A DNA stretch of 12,376 nt from Anaerolineae bacterium CG2_30_58_95 (lineage in GTDB: Bacteria; Chloroflexota; Anaerolineae; Anaerolineales; Villigracilaceae), in the NCBI GenBank assembly GCA_001872165.1, contig MNXK01000235.1, positions 1-12,376 on the forward strand, read 5' to 3'. The position numbers and the translations under genes are program-made. The notes beneath the pieces are model-generated. The model worked only from the letters and a program-made list of their open reading frames with translations. It was not told the DNA's origin and made no database searches. Below are positions 1 through 6,419 of this stretch, piece after piece; the first letter of the stretch is position 1, and every line of letters starts with the position of its first letter.

Positions 1-26
1 CGGTAGCCTTTCTTGATTTTGGACAT
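1..26 (-). CDS. 5' end of an unidentified gene leaving the window
   Basis: Only eight whole codons are visible, read as MSKIKKGY, running off the left edge on the minus strand. An AAGGAG ribosome binding site lies at 36-41, nine bases before the ATG, which is a strong start signal. A second in-frame ATG at 77-75 would add 17 residues (beginning MTGGLRMWEAS) and has a weaker AAGGG motif just upstream, so the start is ambiguous. The basic, lysine-rich beginning could fit a ribosomal or nucleic-acid-binding protein, but there is too little to name it. It follows the toxin gene on the same strand after about 140 bases of palindromic sequence. Confidence 0.5.
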
Positions 27-44
27 TTTTTTCTTCTCCTTGTT

Positions 45-71
45 GGAGGCCTCCCACATACGGAGGCCTCC
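45..71 (-). repeat. Paired GGAGGCCTCC palindromes forming a hairpin
   Basis: Two identical 10-bp palindromes, GGAGGCCTCC, at 45-54 and 62-71, are separated by seven bases (CACATAC). Each is self-complementary, so the pair can fold into one 10-bp GC-rich hairpin or into cruciform-like alternatives. On the minus strand the structure ends three bases before the AAGGAG motif that serves the gene starting at 26. There is no U-tract, so a classical intrinsic terminator is not supported. It may be a leader structure or a repeat copy. If the upstream ATG at 77 is used, the hairpin lies inside the coding region. Confidence 0.6.
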
Positions 72-132
72 GGTCATTTTGCCCTTGGTTTGCGGGCTGT
101 TCTTGCTAAACACTCATAGCGCGGGGGAGAGG

Positions 133-162
133 GGACTCGCGAGTCCATACTTTCTGCGGACT
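133..162 (-). repeat. 14-bp perfect palindrome with a competing hairpin downstream of the toxin gene
   Basis: GGACTCGCGAGTCC at 133-146 is a perfect palindrome. GGACT at 158-162 can pair instead with AGTCC at 142-146 around an 11-base loop. The two folds are mutually exclusive because they share the same five bases. The structure begins four bases beyond the toxin stop codon. It could serve as an RNA 3'-end structure or be a dispersed palindromic repeat. No U-tract follows on the minus strand. Confidence 0.5.
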
Positions 163-165
163 GTC

Positions 166-510
166 TCAGGAGTTCCTTGCTGTCAATTCTTTCAACGTTT
201 GCCGAATGTGCTCGATCGTTGTTTCGTTCACTTGTCCAAATGTCTTGACTACAATGGATTGAGAAAGCGTATAGATTTTATCCACGCGCACTTTGCCGGG
301 ATGGTTGAGTGTCCCCTTTTCTAGATCAACCGAGGTTATAGTGAAACTGTAATCCGTCTCCACGGGGTTGGAGGTCATTGCCACAACAACAATATCCGTT
401 GCCTTCTTGTTGTACGAGTTGTTTGAAATGACGATAACAGGCCGCCGCTTTTGTGACGAGAGGTCTGTGAATGGGATTGGAACCAGCAGAATATCCCCCT
501 GTTCAGGCAT
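166..510 (-). CDS. MazF/PemK-family toxin, probable mRNA endoribonuclease
   Basis: Predicted 114-residue toxin of the MazF/PemK (CcdB-like fold) family, which cleaves mRNA and is neutralised by a partner antitoxin. The family pattern is clear: GDILLVPIPFTDL at 5-17, the basic KRRPVIVIS stretch at 21-29 that carries the catalytic arginine region, VVVAMTSN at 41-48, and the VRVDKIYTLSQS strand at 74-85. I chose the ATG at 510 over the one at 528 because it has a GAGGA motif about nine bases upstream, overlaps the antitoxin stop by eight bases (ATGCCTGA), and gives the usual N-terminus. The other ATG lacks a binding site. The overlap implies translational coupling to the antitoxin gene. Base composition looks more AT-rich than the lipoprotein gene next door, which fits horizontal acquisition, but I judged this by eye only. 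Confidence 0.9.
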   Translation of the reverse strand: MPEQGDILLVPIPFTDLSSQKRRPVIVISNNSYNKKATDIVVVAMTSNPVETDYSFTITSVDLEKGTLNHPGKVRVDKIYTLSQSIVVKTFGQVNETTIEHIRQTLKELTARNS

Positions 511-715
511 TGTTCCAGTCCTCGTCATCCAAAGGGTTTTTCCAAAAGTCGAGACTGCTTTCTGCCGCCAACATTAAATCGCTAAAAGATTCTCCCACCT
601 CGACAACGAAAACAGTCACACGCGCGCCGGGAGGGAACGGAACGCTTAATTCAACCAATCCGTTTTCGGTAACGTCAACGTCGTATTTAAGGGCTGCTTG
701 TGCTAAATGGGGCAT
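503..715 (-). CDS. Antitoxin partner of the MazF-family toxin
   Basis: A 70-residue acidic-tailed protein immediately upstream of, and overlapping, the toxin gene. The first half has an AbrB/MazE-like beta pattern (VDVTENGLVELSVPFPPGARVTVFVVE, about 13-39), consistent with a DNA-binding dimerisation domain. The second half (about 40-70) has the feature expected of a toxin-wrapping segment: polar, acidic, with SSLDFWKNPLDDEDWNNA at the end. I recognise that tail from small antitoxins found beside MazF and PIN toxins. The start is supported by a GAGGTG motif seven bases upstream. Such antitoxins usually repress their own operon with the toxin; a candidate promoter lies 20-30 bases upstream. The family name cannot be fixed without a profile search. 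Confidence 0.8.
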   Translation of the reverse strand: MPHLAQAALKYDVDVTENGLVELSVPFPPGARVTVFVVEVGESFSDLMLAAESSLDFWKNPLDDEDWNNA

Positions 716-733
716 CTTTCACCTCGCGTTTCA

Positions 734-746
734 ATTATACACCACG
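734..746 (-). promoter_or_regulatory. Candidate -10 promoter element for the toxin-antitoxin operon
   Basis: The minus strand carries CGTGGTGTATAAT, with a consensus TATAAT at 734-739, 19 bases before the antitoxin ATG. Transcription would start near 727 and leave a short leader just containing the binding site. No good -35 box is seen at 755-762. The same 13-mer occurs upstream of fabG at 6407-6419, which strengthens the call. Confidence 0.5.
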
Positions 747-797
747 CGTATGCCATGTTTTCTGCCTGCCTATCCTGTCAGACTCTACCGAAAAGGT

Positions 798-3284
798 TTA
801 CTTCGCCGCTCCCAACAGCCTCGGATACCAGTACCACAAGATATCCGCAGCCAATTTGCCGTGGATCGAGGCGGATTTATCTTGCAAGATGGTGGGGGGA
901 TAGTAGCCGCGGCTGACGAAACCCGTGACCCAGGCGCGTGAGTTGACCGCGCTCAGCAGCGCCTGGTAAATATCCGCCTGGGCTTTCATATCCACACTGA
1001 AGGCGGGATTATCCGCCTTGGGCTGGCTGAACGCCGTCCAGGGCAGGCAGCCGCCCTTGCCATCCGGCGGACAGGCGTTCGCCGCGCCGTTGACCGAGGG
1101 ATAGGCCACGGCCAGCACCAGCGGCTTCTGCCACGACGCTTGGAAGGGTTGGATATCTTTATCCAGCAATTGACCGGCTTGCGTTTGCATCTCTTCGACC
1201 GAAGGGGCGGCCGAATTGCTCAACGGCGCGTACCAGAGCAGGTAGATGCCATCCGTGTCCTTTATGAAAGCGGGAGCATTTTGTAACCCGCCAGGATAAG
1301 GCAACGCCCAATAGACCGCGCCGGCGTAGTGCTCGCGGACTTCGGCAATCAGGTTGCGCCAGCGTGAATCCGCATCCACTGGGAGAGTATCGCTGCCGCC
1401 AGGATAAGCCGGGGCCAGCCAGTCGCCGCCCAGGATCAGGCACTGCGCGCCGGAGCGGGTCGCCAGGTCGGCGTAATAGAGGGCGAAGGCCTGATAACGC
1501 GCGAACCAGCTATCCCACCAGCTTTCGTCACCCGGCGTTGCTTTCCACCATTCCTCGGCCGAGTTCGGGAAATTGGCCGAGGGGAAGAGAGCCACGTTCA
1601 GGTTGAGGGCACGCGCCCGGCCGATAGTCTCGTCCGTATCGTCCCATAGTGGATCATGACCCGGTACTGGCGCAAAAACCAGCGGCGAGCTACGGCTATA
1701 CGTCCATGTCGGCGTTATTACGACCCAATTCGAGCCAACCGCCTGCACGTTTTGAAAGGCCTGGGGCATGAGCGCCTGCCAGGTGGGATCGTAATACGCC
1801 TGGAGTTCGACGCCCGCCCAGAAACCGGCAGGGCGCGGCGTCACCGTCAAGCCGACCAACGAACCCGGCGTTGAAGGTTGCAGCCAGGTCCAGCCGCTGA
1901 CCGTATCCTGCAAATCCTGCGGCGTTAGGCTGGTGGAGATCGGCTGGCCGTGGTGGCCATCCGGCGTGGCAACGTCGTCCGCGCTGCCGCACTGGTCGCT
2001 GCGGCAATAACGATACTCGAATGTGCCCAGCATGTTCAGGGGACTGAAGAGTTCATACACCCAGCGGTTGTTCCCCAGCGGCCACATCGGGATCGGCTCG
2101 GTCCAGCCATAAGGATTGAACTGCATGGAAACCACGTCCGTGACCGGCGTTTCGAGCGGGACGCTGACCTCGAACAGGATCGGCGCGGAGGAGCCAGCCT
2201 GCCAGGTCTCGACCACATCCTGGACGAGGGCGTTGGCCTGCGGGACGATCAACTGGCGAACGACGAACTCGCCGTTCTGCCGATGTTCAGCGTTCCAGAA
2301 GCCATCCCCCATGCTGTACTTGTAGCGGATGTCGGCGCCGGCCGGCAGCATCAACGAGAGCGTGAAACGGCCATCCGGCAGCGGCGAAAGGACAGGCATA
2401 CGCATGGCGACCGTGCTCAAGCCGCCATTCAGGTCGCCAAATGTATTGCCCAATTGATAGAGATTACCGGCCATGCGGATCGGCGCGGTCGGGACGGTAT
2501 CGCGGGGTACGATCACGGTAAAGACCACGTTGACCAGCGCGGCGGGAGCCATCGTGACCTTGACCGGCGTGGGCTTATCCGCCGCCACGACTGCGCCTTG
2601 CTGGAAGGTCTGGTACATCCCGTCCAGGGCATAGGCGACCAGGTTGTGCGTCCCTGGAAGCAGGCCCTCCAGGGAGAAATTGCCGCTCGAATCGGTCAAG
2701 GTCTGCGAACCGCCGGCCGTGACCAGGGTGTCGGGGATGGGCGCCCCATCTGTGGCGTTGACCACCTGCCCGACAACGCGCCCGCTTGGACCCGAGAACG
2801 GGCTATCGCTCCAACTGGCGACCACGTCCTGTACGGCCATCGGCCCGGTGACGTAGGCCATCCGGTAACGCACGGCCTGATCCGCCGAGCTATCCTCCAG
2901 GATGGACAGGGTTGTCTGGCGCAGGTAGCGGTATTTCACCACGCTGTTGACGGGCAGCGGCAGGGCAAGCGTGTAATGCAGCGTGTCCACTCCGCGCAAG
3001 GGATAGTTGGTCGCGTTCAGCGCCAGCCCGGTGACTTCATCCACCACGCTCAAGTAGAGGCTCTCGCCCGGCAGCAGCGGCGCAGGCAGGCTCACGTCGA
3101 AAGTCACTTCCGCATTTGGTTGAGGCGTAGATGTCGGTGGGAGAGAATACGGCAGCGTAGGGGTCGGCGGGACGAGGCCGGAAGTGTCAATCAGCGAGAG
3201 CGTGCAGCCGTTCAAGAGCAGCGCGCTCAGGCTTGTGAGCAGGATCAGTCGAAGAGTCAGGTGAGTGACAAGGTGGTTTTTCAT
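798..3284 (-). CDS. Multidomain surface lipoprotein with three repeated beta-domains and a C-terminal glycosidase-like TIM barrel
   Basis: An 828-residue predicted lipoprotein. Residues 1-26 form a signal peptide with lipobox LNGC, the lipidated cysteine being C27. It lacks twin arginines, so export is probably by Sec despite the neighbouring tat genes. A Pro/Thr-rich tether (39-57) follows. Three related beta-sandwich domains, possibly starch-binding/Ig-like, occupy about 58-158, 251-362 and 368-466. Each starts with a V-F-x-V-x-x-P strand, has a K/E-Y-R/K-Y strand, and ends in a QD-x-V-x-x-W motif. Between the first two sits a carboxypeptidase-regulatory-like domain (168-246, GRVVGQVVNATDGAPIPDTLV). 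Residues 487-825 look like a TIM barrel resembling GH113-type hydrolases, with paired cysteines at 738 and 746. A GGDW segment (619-622) and AVAYPS (725-730) lie where I would expect catalytic Glu motifs, so activity is doubtful. AAGGA precedes the ATG by six bases. It is the last gene of the fabG-tatC run. Confidence 0.75.
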   Translation of the reverse strand: MKNHLVTHLTLRLILLTSLSALLLNGCTLSLIDTSGLVPPTPTLPYSLPPTSTPQPNAEVTFDVSLPAPLLPGESLYLSVVDEVTGLALNATNYPLRGVDTLHYTLALPLPVNSVVKYRYLRQTTLSILEDSSADQAVRYRMAYVTGPMAVQDVVASWSDSPFSGPSGRVVGQVVNATDGAPIPDTLVTAGGSQTLTDSSGNFSLEGLLPGTHNLVAYALDGMYQTFQQGAVVAADKPTPVKVTMAPAALVNVVFTVIVPRDTVPTAPIRMAGNLYQLGNTFGDLNGGLSTVAMRMPVLSPLPDGRFTLSLMLPAGADIRYKYSMGDGFWNAEHRQNGEFVVRQLIVPQANALVQDVVETWQAGSSAPILFEVSVPLETPVTDVVSMQFNPYGWTEPIPMWPLGNNRWVYELFSPLNMLGTFEYRYCRSDQCGSADDVATPDGHHGQPISTSLTPQDLQDTVSGWTWLQPSTPGSLVGLTVTPRPAGFWAGVELQAYYDPTWQALMPQAFQNVQAVGSNWVVITPTWTYSRSSPLVFAPVPGHDPLWDDTDETIGRARALNLNVALFPSANFPNSAEEWWKATPGDESWWDSWFARYQAFALYYADLATRSGAQCLILGGDWLAPAYPGGSDTLPVDADSRWRNLIAEVREHYAGAVYWALPYPGGLQNAPAFIKDTDGIYLLWYAPLSNSAAPSVEEMQTQAGQLLDKDIQPFQASWQKPLVLAVAYPSVNGAANACPPDGKGGCLPWTAFSQPKADNPAFSVDMKAQADIYQALLSAVNSRAWVTGFVSRGYYPPTILQDKSASIHGKLAADILWYWYPRLLGAAK

Positions 3285-3332
3285 ATCCCATCCTTCAGAT
3301 AACGATGAAAGTGGGGAAAAAAGGCGAGACGA

Positions 3333-4217
3333 TCAAGAGGCTTCCGTCACAGTGCGTTTTCGACCAATCAAGGCCAGGTGACTCATGCCGATGCTGAGAA
3401 AATACAGCAAGATCATCGGCGCCATGACCAGGGTCATATTGACCGGGTCAACGGTCGGCGTTATGGCGGCCGCCAGGATCGCGATCACGATCACCGCGAT
3501 GCGCCAATTATGAACCAGGAAGGGCGGCTTGACGATGCCCATCAGGGTCAACACGTAGATGATAAGCGGAAATTCGAAGGAAACGCCGATCCAGAACAAA
3601 AGGCCGGTGACGAAATTGATGTACGAGGACGGGCGCGGGATGGTCTGGATGCCCATGAAGCTAAGCAGGAAAGGCAGCGCGGTGGGGAGCAGGAGGAGGT
3701 AGGCGAAAGCCATCCCGCCGACAAAAAATATCCCGGCCAGCGGAATGCCCAACAAACCCAGGCGACGCGGCCGGGCGTGCAATCCCGGTGCAGCGAACAG
3801 CCAGACTTCGAATGCAAGATAAGGCAAGGCGACTGCGAAGCCCCCCAGCAAGGCCACGCGCATGAACACACCCACCGATTCGGTCACGTCAATGGCTTTT
3901 AGCGCATGGATGCCGCCGATTGGCTTCGCGAGGAAATCAATGATCTGGGTCGTATAAGTTGCGCAGAGCAAAATCCCCAGCGCCAGTGCGATCAACATGC
4001 GGAATAGATGCTTGCGAAGCGCCTCAAGGTGATCCAACAATGCAGCCGGTTTTTTGACGGTATCGGCAAAGGCGTCCGTAATTGGCCGGTCTTCAGGTTC
4101 GTCGGTCAGGAAGGTATAGGTCTTCTTGTACAGCCTGACCGGCCGGGAAACGAGCCACCAGATTGCCCGAAAAGGGAAAGTTACGACGCGCCACAATGCA
4201 ATCCAGAATTTACGCAT
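3333..4217 (-). CDS. tatC: Twin-arginine translocase subunit TatC, extended N-terminus
   Basis: TatC is the polytopic core of the Tat pathway, which binds twin-arginine signal peptides and exports folded proteins. The 294-residue product has the family pattern: LDHLEALRKHLFR (61-73) before the first membrane helix, ESVGVFMRVALLGGF (113-127), FEVWLFAAPGL (136-146), a GMAFAYLLLLP helix, and TPTVDP (253-258) before the last helices. About 55 residues precede the usual start, hydrophobic/basic then acidic (EPEDRP). Aligned by eye to E. coli TatC, Glu15 falls on Ala66 and Glu103 on Pro150 (LHARPRR against LYKHERR); both are signal-peptide recognition residues in the known protein. GTGAGG precedes the start. 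It lies 19 bases after tatB and 48 before the lipoprotein gene, on one probable transcript. Confidence 0.93.
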   Translation of the reverse strand: MRKFWIALWRVVTFPFRAIWWLVSRPVRLYKKTYTFLTDEPEDRPITDAFADTVKKPAALLDHLEALRKHLFRMLIALALGILLCATYTTQIIDFLAKPIGGIHALKAIDVTESVGVFMRVALLGGFAVALPYLAFEVWLFAAPGLHARPRRLGLLGIPLAGIFFVGGMAFAYLLLLPTALPFLLSFMGIQTIPRPSSYINFVTGLLFWIGVSFEFPLIIYVLTLMGIVKPPFLVHNWRIAVIVIAILAAAITPTVDPVNMTLVMAPMILLYFLSIGMSHLALIGRKRTVTEAS

Positions 4218-4236
4218 AAAGCCTCACAGACGTACT

Positions 4237-4728
4237 TCACGAAAAGGCTCCGTAGTGGCGACTTCCCTGGCACCGCCCGCCAGGGCAGGTGTAGTCGCTT
4301 TTTGGCGGCACGACTGAAGTCGTTACTACGTTTTCATGATCTACTGATTGTAATGATTCGCCATCCTTTGCTGGCGGGGCCATCGTATTGGCAGGTTCGG
4401 GAGGGTTCTCAGGCGTATGGATGATCGTTTCCGGCTGAGTCGTCCAGGCTTCTAACGCTTTCTGGGTTTCCTTCGCCGTCTCAGAAAGCTCTTGGGAGGC
4501 TGTCTTTTGTAGTTCTTCCAGATTGGCCTCGCGCATCAGTTCGTTCGGTAAAGTGCGCAGCCGGCGGGAGGCCTCGGTCACTGTTTTCCAGGTATCTGAG
4601 CGGACGAGTTGATTCAATCCCTTCCCGATGGTCTTAGCCGTTTTCGACAGATCCTTTGGCCCCAGAATGATCAGCGCGATGAGCAAAATGAAGAGGAGTT
4701 CGAGTGGGCCAATTCCCAAGATTTCCAT
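4237..4728 (-). CDS. tatB: TatA/TatB-family subunit with a repeat-derived C-terminus
   Basis: A 163-residue membrane-anchored Tat component. It has one N-terminal transmembrane helix (about 7-22, IGPLELLFILLIALII), the hinge motif LGPKDL (22-27), then an amphipathic helix (28-50) and a charged helical region to about 95. Glu10 near the start of the helix resembles TatB more than TatA, but the two cannot be separated firmly; the hinge has Ser where many members have Pro. Residues 100-130 are Pro/Glu-rich and low complexity. Residues 133-160 are encoded by an 80-base inverted-repeat element, so the natural C-terminus was probably shorter or different. The AAAGG binding site overlaps the nusB stop codon, six bases from the ATG. 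It precedes tatC, as expected for a tat operon. Confidence 0.88.
   Translation of the reverse strand: MEILGIGPLELLFILLIALIILGPKDLSKTAKTIGKGLNQLVRSDTWKTVTEASRRLRTLPNELMREANLEELQKTASQELSETAKETQKALEAWTTQPETIIHTPENPPEPANTMAPPAKDGESLQSVDHENVVTTSVVPPKSDYTCPGGRCQGSRHYGAFS
4251..4330. repeat. 80-bp inverted-repeat (REP/MITE-like) element inside the 3' end of tatB
   Basis: The ends are imperfect terminal inverted repeats: CGTAGTGGCGACTTC (4251-4265) and the reverse complement of 4316-4330, CGTAGTAACGACTTC, agree at 13 of 15 bases. Inside are two further perfect hairpins: CCCTGGC/GCCAGGG with a seven-base loop (4265-4285), and ACGACT/AGTCGT with a two-base loop (4310-4323). It ends 12 bases before the tatB stop codon region and is read through as TatB residues 133-160. 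Such structure is typical of small non-autonomous repeats mobilised in trans; copy number in the genome cannot be seen here. Confidence 0.75.
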
Positions 4729-4734
4729 ATACCT

Positions 4735-5169
4735 TTAACCTTTTGTGTGAATTACCTGTGAAATTTCGTTCTGATGATCTACCAGGCTGCCGAGCACGCC
4801 ATTGACAAAGCGCGAAGCACTGTCCGAGCCATACTGCTTCGCCAGCTCGACCGCCTCGTTGATGGCAACCTTGACCGGCGTTTCTTTCTGCACGGCAAAC
4901 TCCCAGGTAGCCATGCGCAGGATGTTGCGGTCAATGATGGCGACCTGATCGAGCGGCCACTCGGGTGCATACTTGGTCAGGATGATATCCAATTGTTCAC
5001 GGATGGGGAGAACGCCGAAGACGATCTGGCGGGCAAACTCCCCCAGTTCCTCGCCGAGAGGCTCATCCTCCAGGCGTTCCTTTAGAACCTCCGCTGGAGA
5101 ATGGCCGGCTAGATCAATTTCGTAAAGTACCTGCAGGGCCAAACCGCGTGCCCTGGTGCGTGCTTTCAT
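4735..5169 (-). CDS. nusB: Transcription antitermination factor NusB
   Basis: NusB binds boxA RNA together with NusE (S10) and helps RNA polymerase through rRNA operons. The 144-residue product is the usual length for the family and all-helical, with the expected blocks: [13 protein letters not shown] (7-19), the [10 protein letters not shown] helix (45-54), the [20 protein letters not shown] core (71-90) and [32 protein letters not shown] (98-129). A GAGGG motif lies about 11 bases upstream, inside the end of asp23. It starts six bases after the asp23 stop, a pairing also common in Firmicutes (yqhY-nusB), and ends six bases before tatB. This tight packing indicates one transcript. Nothing unusual in the sequence. 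Confidence 0.96.
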   Translation of the reverse strand: MKARTRARGLALQVLYEIDLAGHSPAEVLKERLEDEPLGEELGEFARQIVFGVLPIREQLDIILTKYAPEWPLDQVAIIDRNILRMATWEFAVQKETPVKVAINEAVELAKQYGSDSASRFVNGVLGSLVDHQNEISQVIHTKG

Positions 5170-5175
5170 AGCATA

Positions 5176-5523
5176 TCAGCCCTCGTTGGCCGGGTATTCG
5201 ATATCCTGGATATGGATGTTGACGTAGCCGACTTCAAGCGCGGTTATTTCGGTGATAGCGCGCGCCACTTGGAGTTGGACATTTCGGCTGACTTCGCGAA
5301 TATTGACGTTATTATTCAGCACCAGAAAGACATCTACAAAGACGTTGTTATCTTCGATCTCTATCCGCACCCCGTCATGGCCGCGGCCAAACAGGCGGTT
5401 TACGCCACCCCGGACGGGCGCCAGGCCATTGACGCCTTCCACTTCCAGAGCCGCCATGCGGGCGATGGTCAAGATAACGTCAGAAGTAAGTGTAGTTTTA
5501 CCGCCAGAATGATATTCGGTCAT
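5176..5523 (-). CDS. Asp23/Gls24 family envelope stress response protein
   Basis: A 115-residue member of the Asp23/Gls24 (YqhY/AmaP-associated) family, small alpha/beta proteins linked to cell-envelope homeostasis in Gram-positives. The core is clear: LTSDVILTIARMAALEVEGVNGLAP, then GVRIEIEDNNVFVDVFLVLNNNVNIREVSRNVQLQVARAITEITALEVGYVNIHIQDIEY. Three in-frame starts are possible. I prefer the ATG at 5523 because it has GGAG about seven bases upstream and starts at the usual distance from the core. The ATG at 5544 has its purine-rich site buried in the arm of a hairpin (5545-5594), and the one at 5574 lies between the hairpin arms. It precedes nusB by six bases. Its precise role is not fixed by sequence. 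Confidence 0.88.
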   Translation of the reverse strand: MTEYHSGGKTTLTSDVILTIARMAALEVEGVNGLAPVRGGVNRLFGRGHDGVRIEIEDNNVFVDVFLVLNNNVNIREVSRNVQLQVARAITEITALEVGYVNIHIQDIEYPANEG

Positions 5524-5544
5524 TAAAATCTCCATTTCCGACAT

Positions 5545-5594
5545 GTCATCCCCCTTCCGGGGCGGTTCGCACATCGTCCCCGAAGGGGAATGAC
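5545..5594. repeat. REP-like hairpin between fabG and asp23
   Basis: GTCATCCCCCTTCCGGGG at 5545-5562 faces CCCCGAAGGGGAATGAC at 5578-5594, an imperfect inverted repeat of about 17 bp with a 15-base loop. It fills nearly the whole space between fabG and the asp23 start. On the minus-strand transcript it would fold inside the operon leader of asp23 and could hold the purine-rich stretch ahead of the ATG at 5544. It may protect the upstream mRNA end, attenuate read-through, or be a neutral repeat. No U-tract follows. Confidence 0.7.
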
Positions 5595-5604
5595 GGTCAT
5601 GAAA

Positions 5605-6360
5605 TCAAATTATCATTCCGCCATCCACTTTTAATACCTCGCCGGTGATGAAAGCGGCCTCGTCGGAGGCGAAAAAGGCTACGGCAATAGCCACATCCTC
5701 CGGCTTTCCGAACCGGCCGACCGGCGTCAATTTGATGGCCGAATCCTTTAATTCCTGGGGCAGGTTTGCAGTCAGGTCGGTCTCAATGAAACCCGGTGCA
5801 ACGGCATTTACGGTGACATTGCGGGAGCCGACTTCCTTGGCCAGGGCTTTGGTGAAGCCAATCAGGCCGGCTTTCGAGGAAGAGTAGTTCGTCTGGCCTG
5901 CCTGGCCGCTCACGCCCGAAACGGAAGTGATATTAACAATGCGGCCATAATGCTGTTTCATCATCGTCCGCACAACGGACTGGGAACAATTAAAAGCGCC
6001 CTTGAGGTTGATGTTCAGCACTAAATCCCAATCTTCTTCTTTCATCCGCATAATCAGGTTGTCGCGGGTGATACCGGCGTTATTCACCAGGATGTCCACG
6101 CGCCCAAATTCTTCGACGACACGGTCAATCAATGTTTTAGCGCTGGCGTTATCAGCTACGTCCACCTGGGCGGCGATAGCCCGCTGACCGGTCTTTGCAG
6201 TTATTTCGCTGGCTGTCGCCTCGGCCTTATCAACCCGTAAGTCCGCCACTACGACGGTGGCCCCGCAGTGGGCCAATCTCTCGGCAATCGCTTTGCCGAT
6301 GCCCTGAGCGCCGCCGGTGACAATTGCAACCCGGTCTTGTAAAGATAAAAATTCTGCCAT
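5605..6360 (-). CDS. fabG: 3-oxoacyl-ACP reductase FabG (SDR family)
   Basis: NADPH-dependent reduction of 3-oxoacyl-ACP in fatty-acid elongation, cytoplasmic. The 251-residue product is a full-length classical short-chain dehydrogenase. It has the nucleotide-binding TGGAQGIG (15-22), DVAD (67-70), NNAG (93-96), and the catalytic tetrad Asn118, Ser146, Tyr159 and Lys163 with the normal 13-residue Ser-Tyr spacing. PGFIETD (189-195) and the C-terminal ITGEVLKVDGGM (238-249) are typical of FabG. AAGGAG lies seven bases before the ATG. It is the first gene of the long minus-strand operon, with a TATAAT box 46 bases upstream. Related SDRs with other 3-oxoacyl or acetoacetyl substrates (PhaB-like) look similar, but the FabG-like motifs and lack of PHA genes favour FabG. 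Confidence 0.92.
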   Translation of the reverse strand: MAEFLSLQDRVAIVTGGAQGIGKAIAERLAHCGATVVVADLRVDKAEATASEITAKTGQRAIAAQVDVADNASAKTLIDRVVEEFGRVDILVNNAGITRDNLIMRMKEEDWDLVLNINLKGAFNCSQSVVRTMMKQHYGRIVNITSVSGVSGQAGQTNYSSSKAGLIGFTKALAKEVGSRNVTVNAVAPGFIETDLTANLPQELKDSAIKLTPVGRFGKPEDVAIAVAFFASDEAAFITGEVLKVDGGMII

Positions 6361-6406
6361 CTATCTGCTCCTTGAAAAGGTATTATGGTAGCTGCGCTAA
6401 ACTGCC

Positions 6407-6419
6407 ATTATACACCACG
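6407..6419 (-). promoter_or_regulatory. Candidate -10 promoter element for the fabG-tatC operon
   Basis: The minus strand reads CGTGGTGTATAAT, with TATAAT at 6407-6412, 46 bases before the fabG start, the same 13-mer found ahead of the toxin-antitoxin genes (734-746). The expected -35 region (about 6430-6435) has no good match and falls inside the adjacent hairpin. A second weaker box, CATAAT, lies on the minus strand near 6382-6387. Confidence 0.5.

Noticed and set aside
471..941. A 156-codon plus-strand frame across the antitoxin gene and the end of the lipoprotein gene
   Set aside because: It crosses two convincing minus-strand genes and shows no motif.
1950..3302. A 450-codon open frame on the plus strand opposite the lipoprotein gene
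   Set aside because: It is antisense to a gene with a clear signal peptide and domains; its product is Arg/His/Gln-rich with no recognisable motif, as expected from a high-GC shadow frame.
3285..3332. A separate promoter for the lipoprotein gene
   Set aside because: The 48-base gap after tatC shows a ribosome binding site but no convincing promoter boxes.
3378..3902. A 174-codon plus-strand frame opposite tatC
   Set aside because: Highly charged shadow of tatC with no binding site or family pattern.
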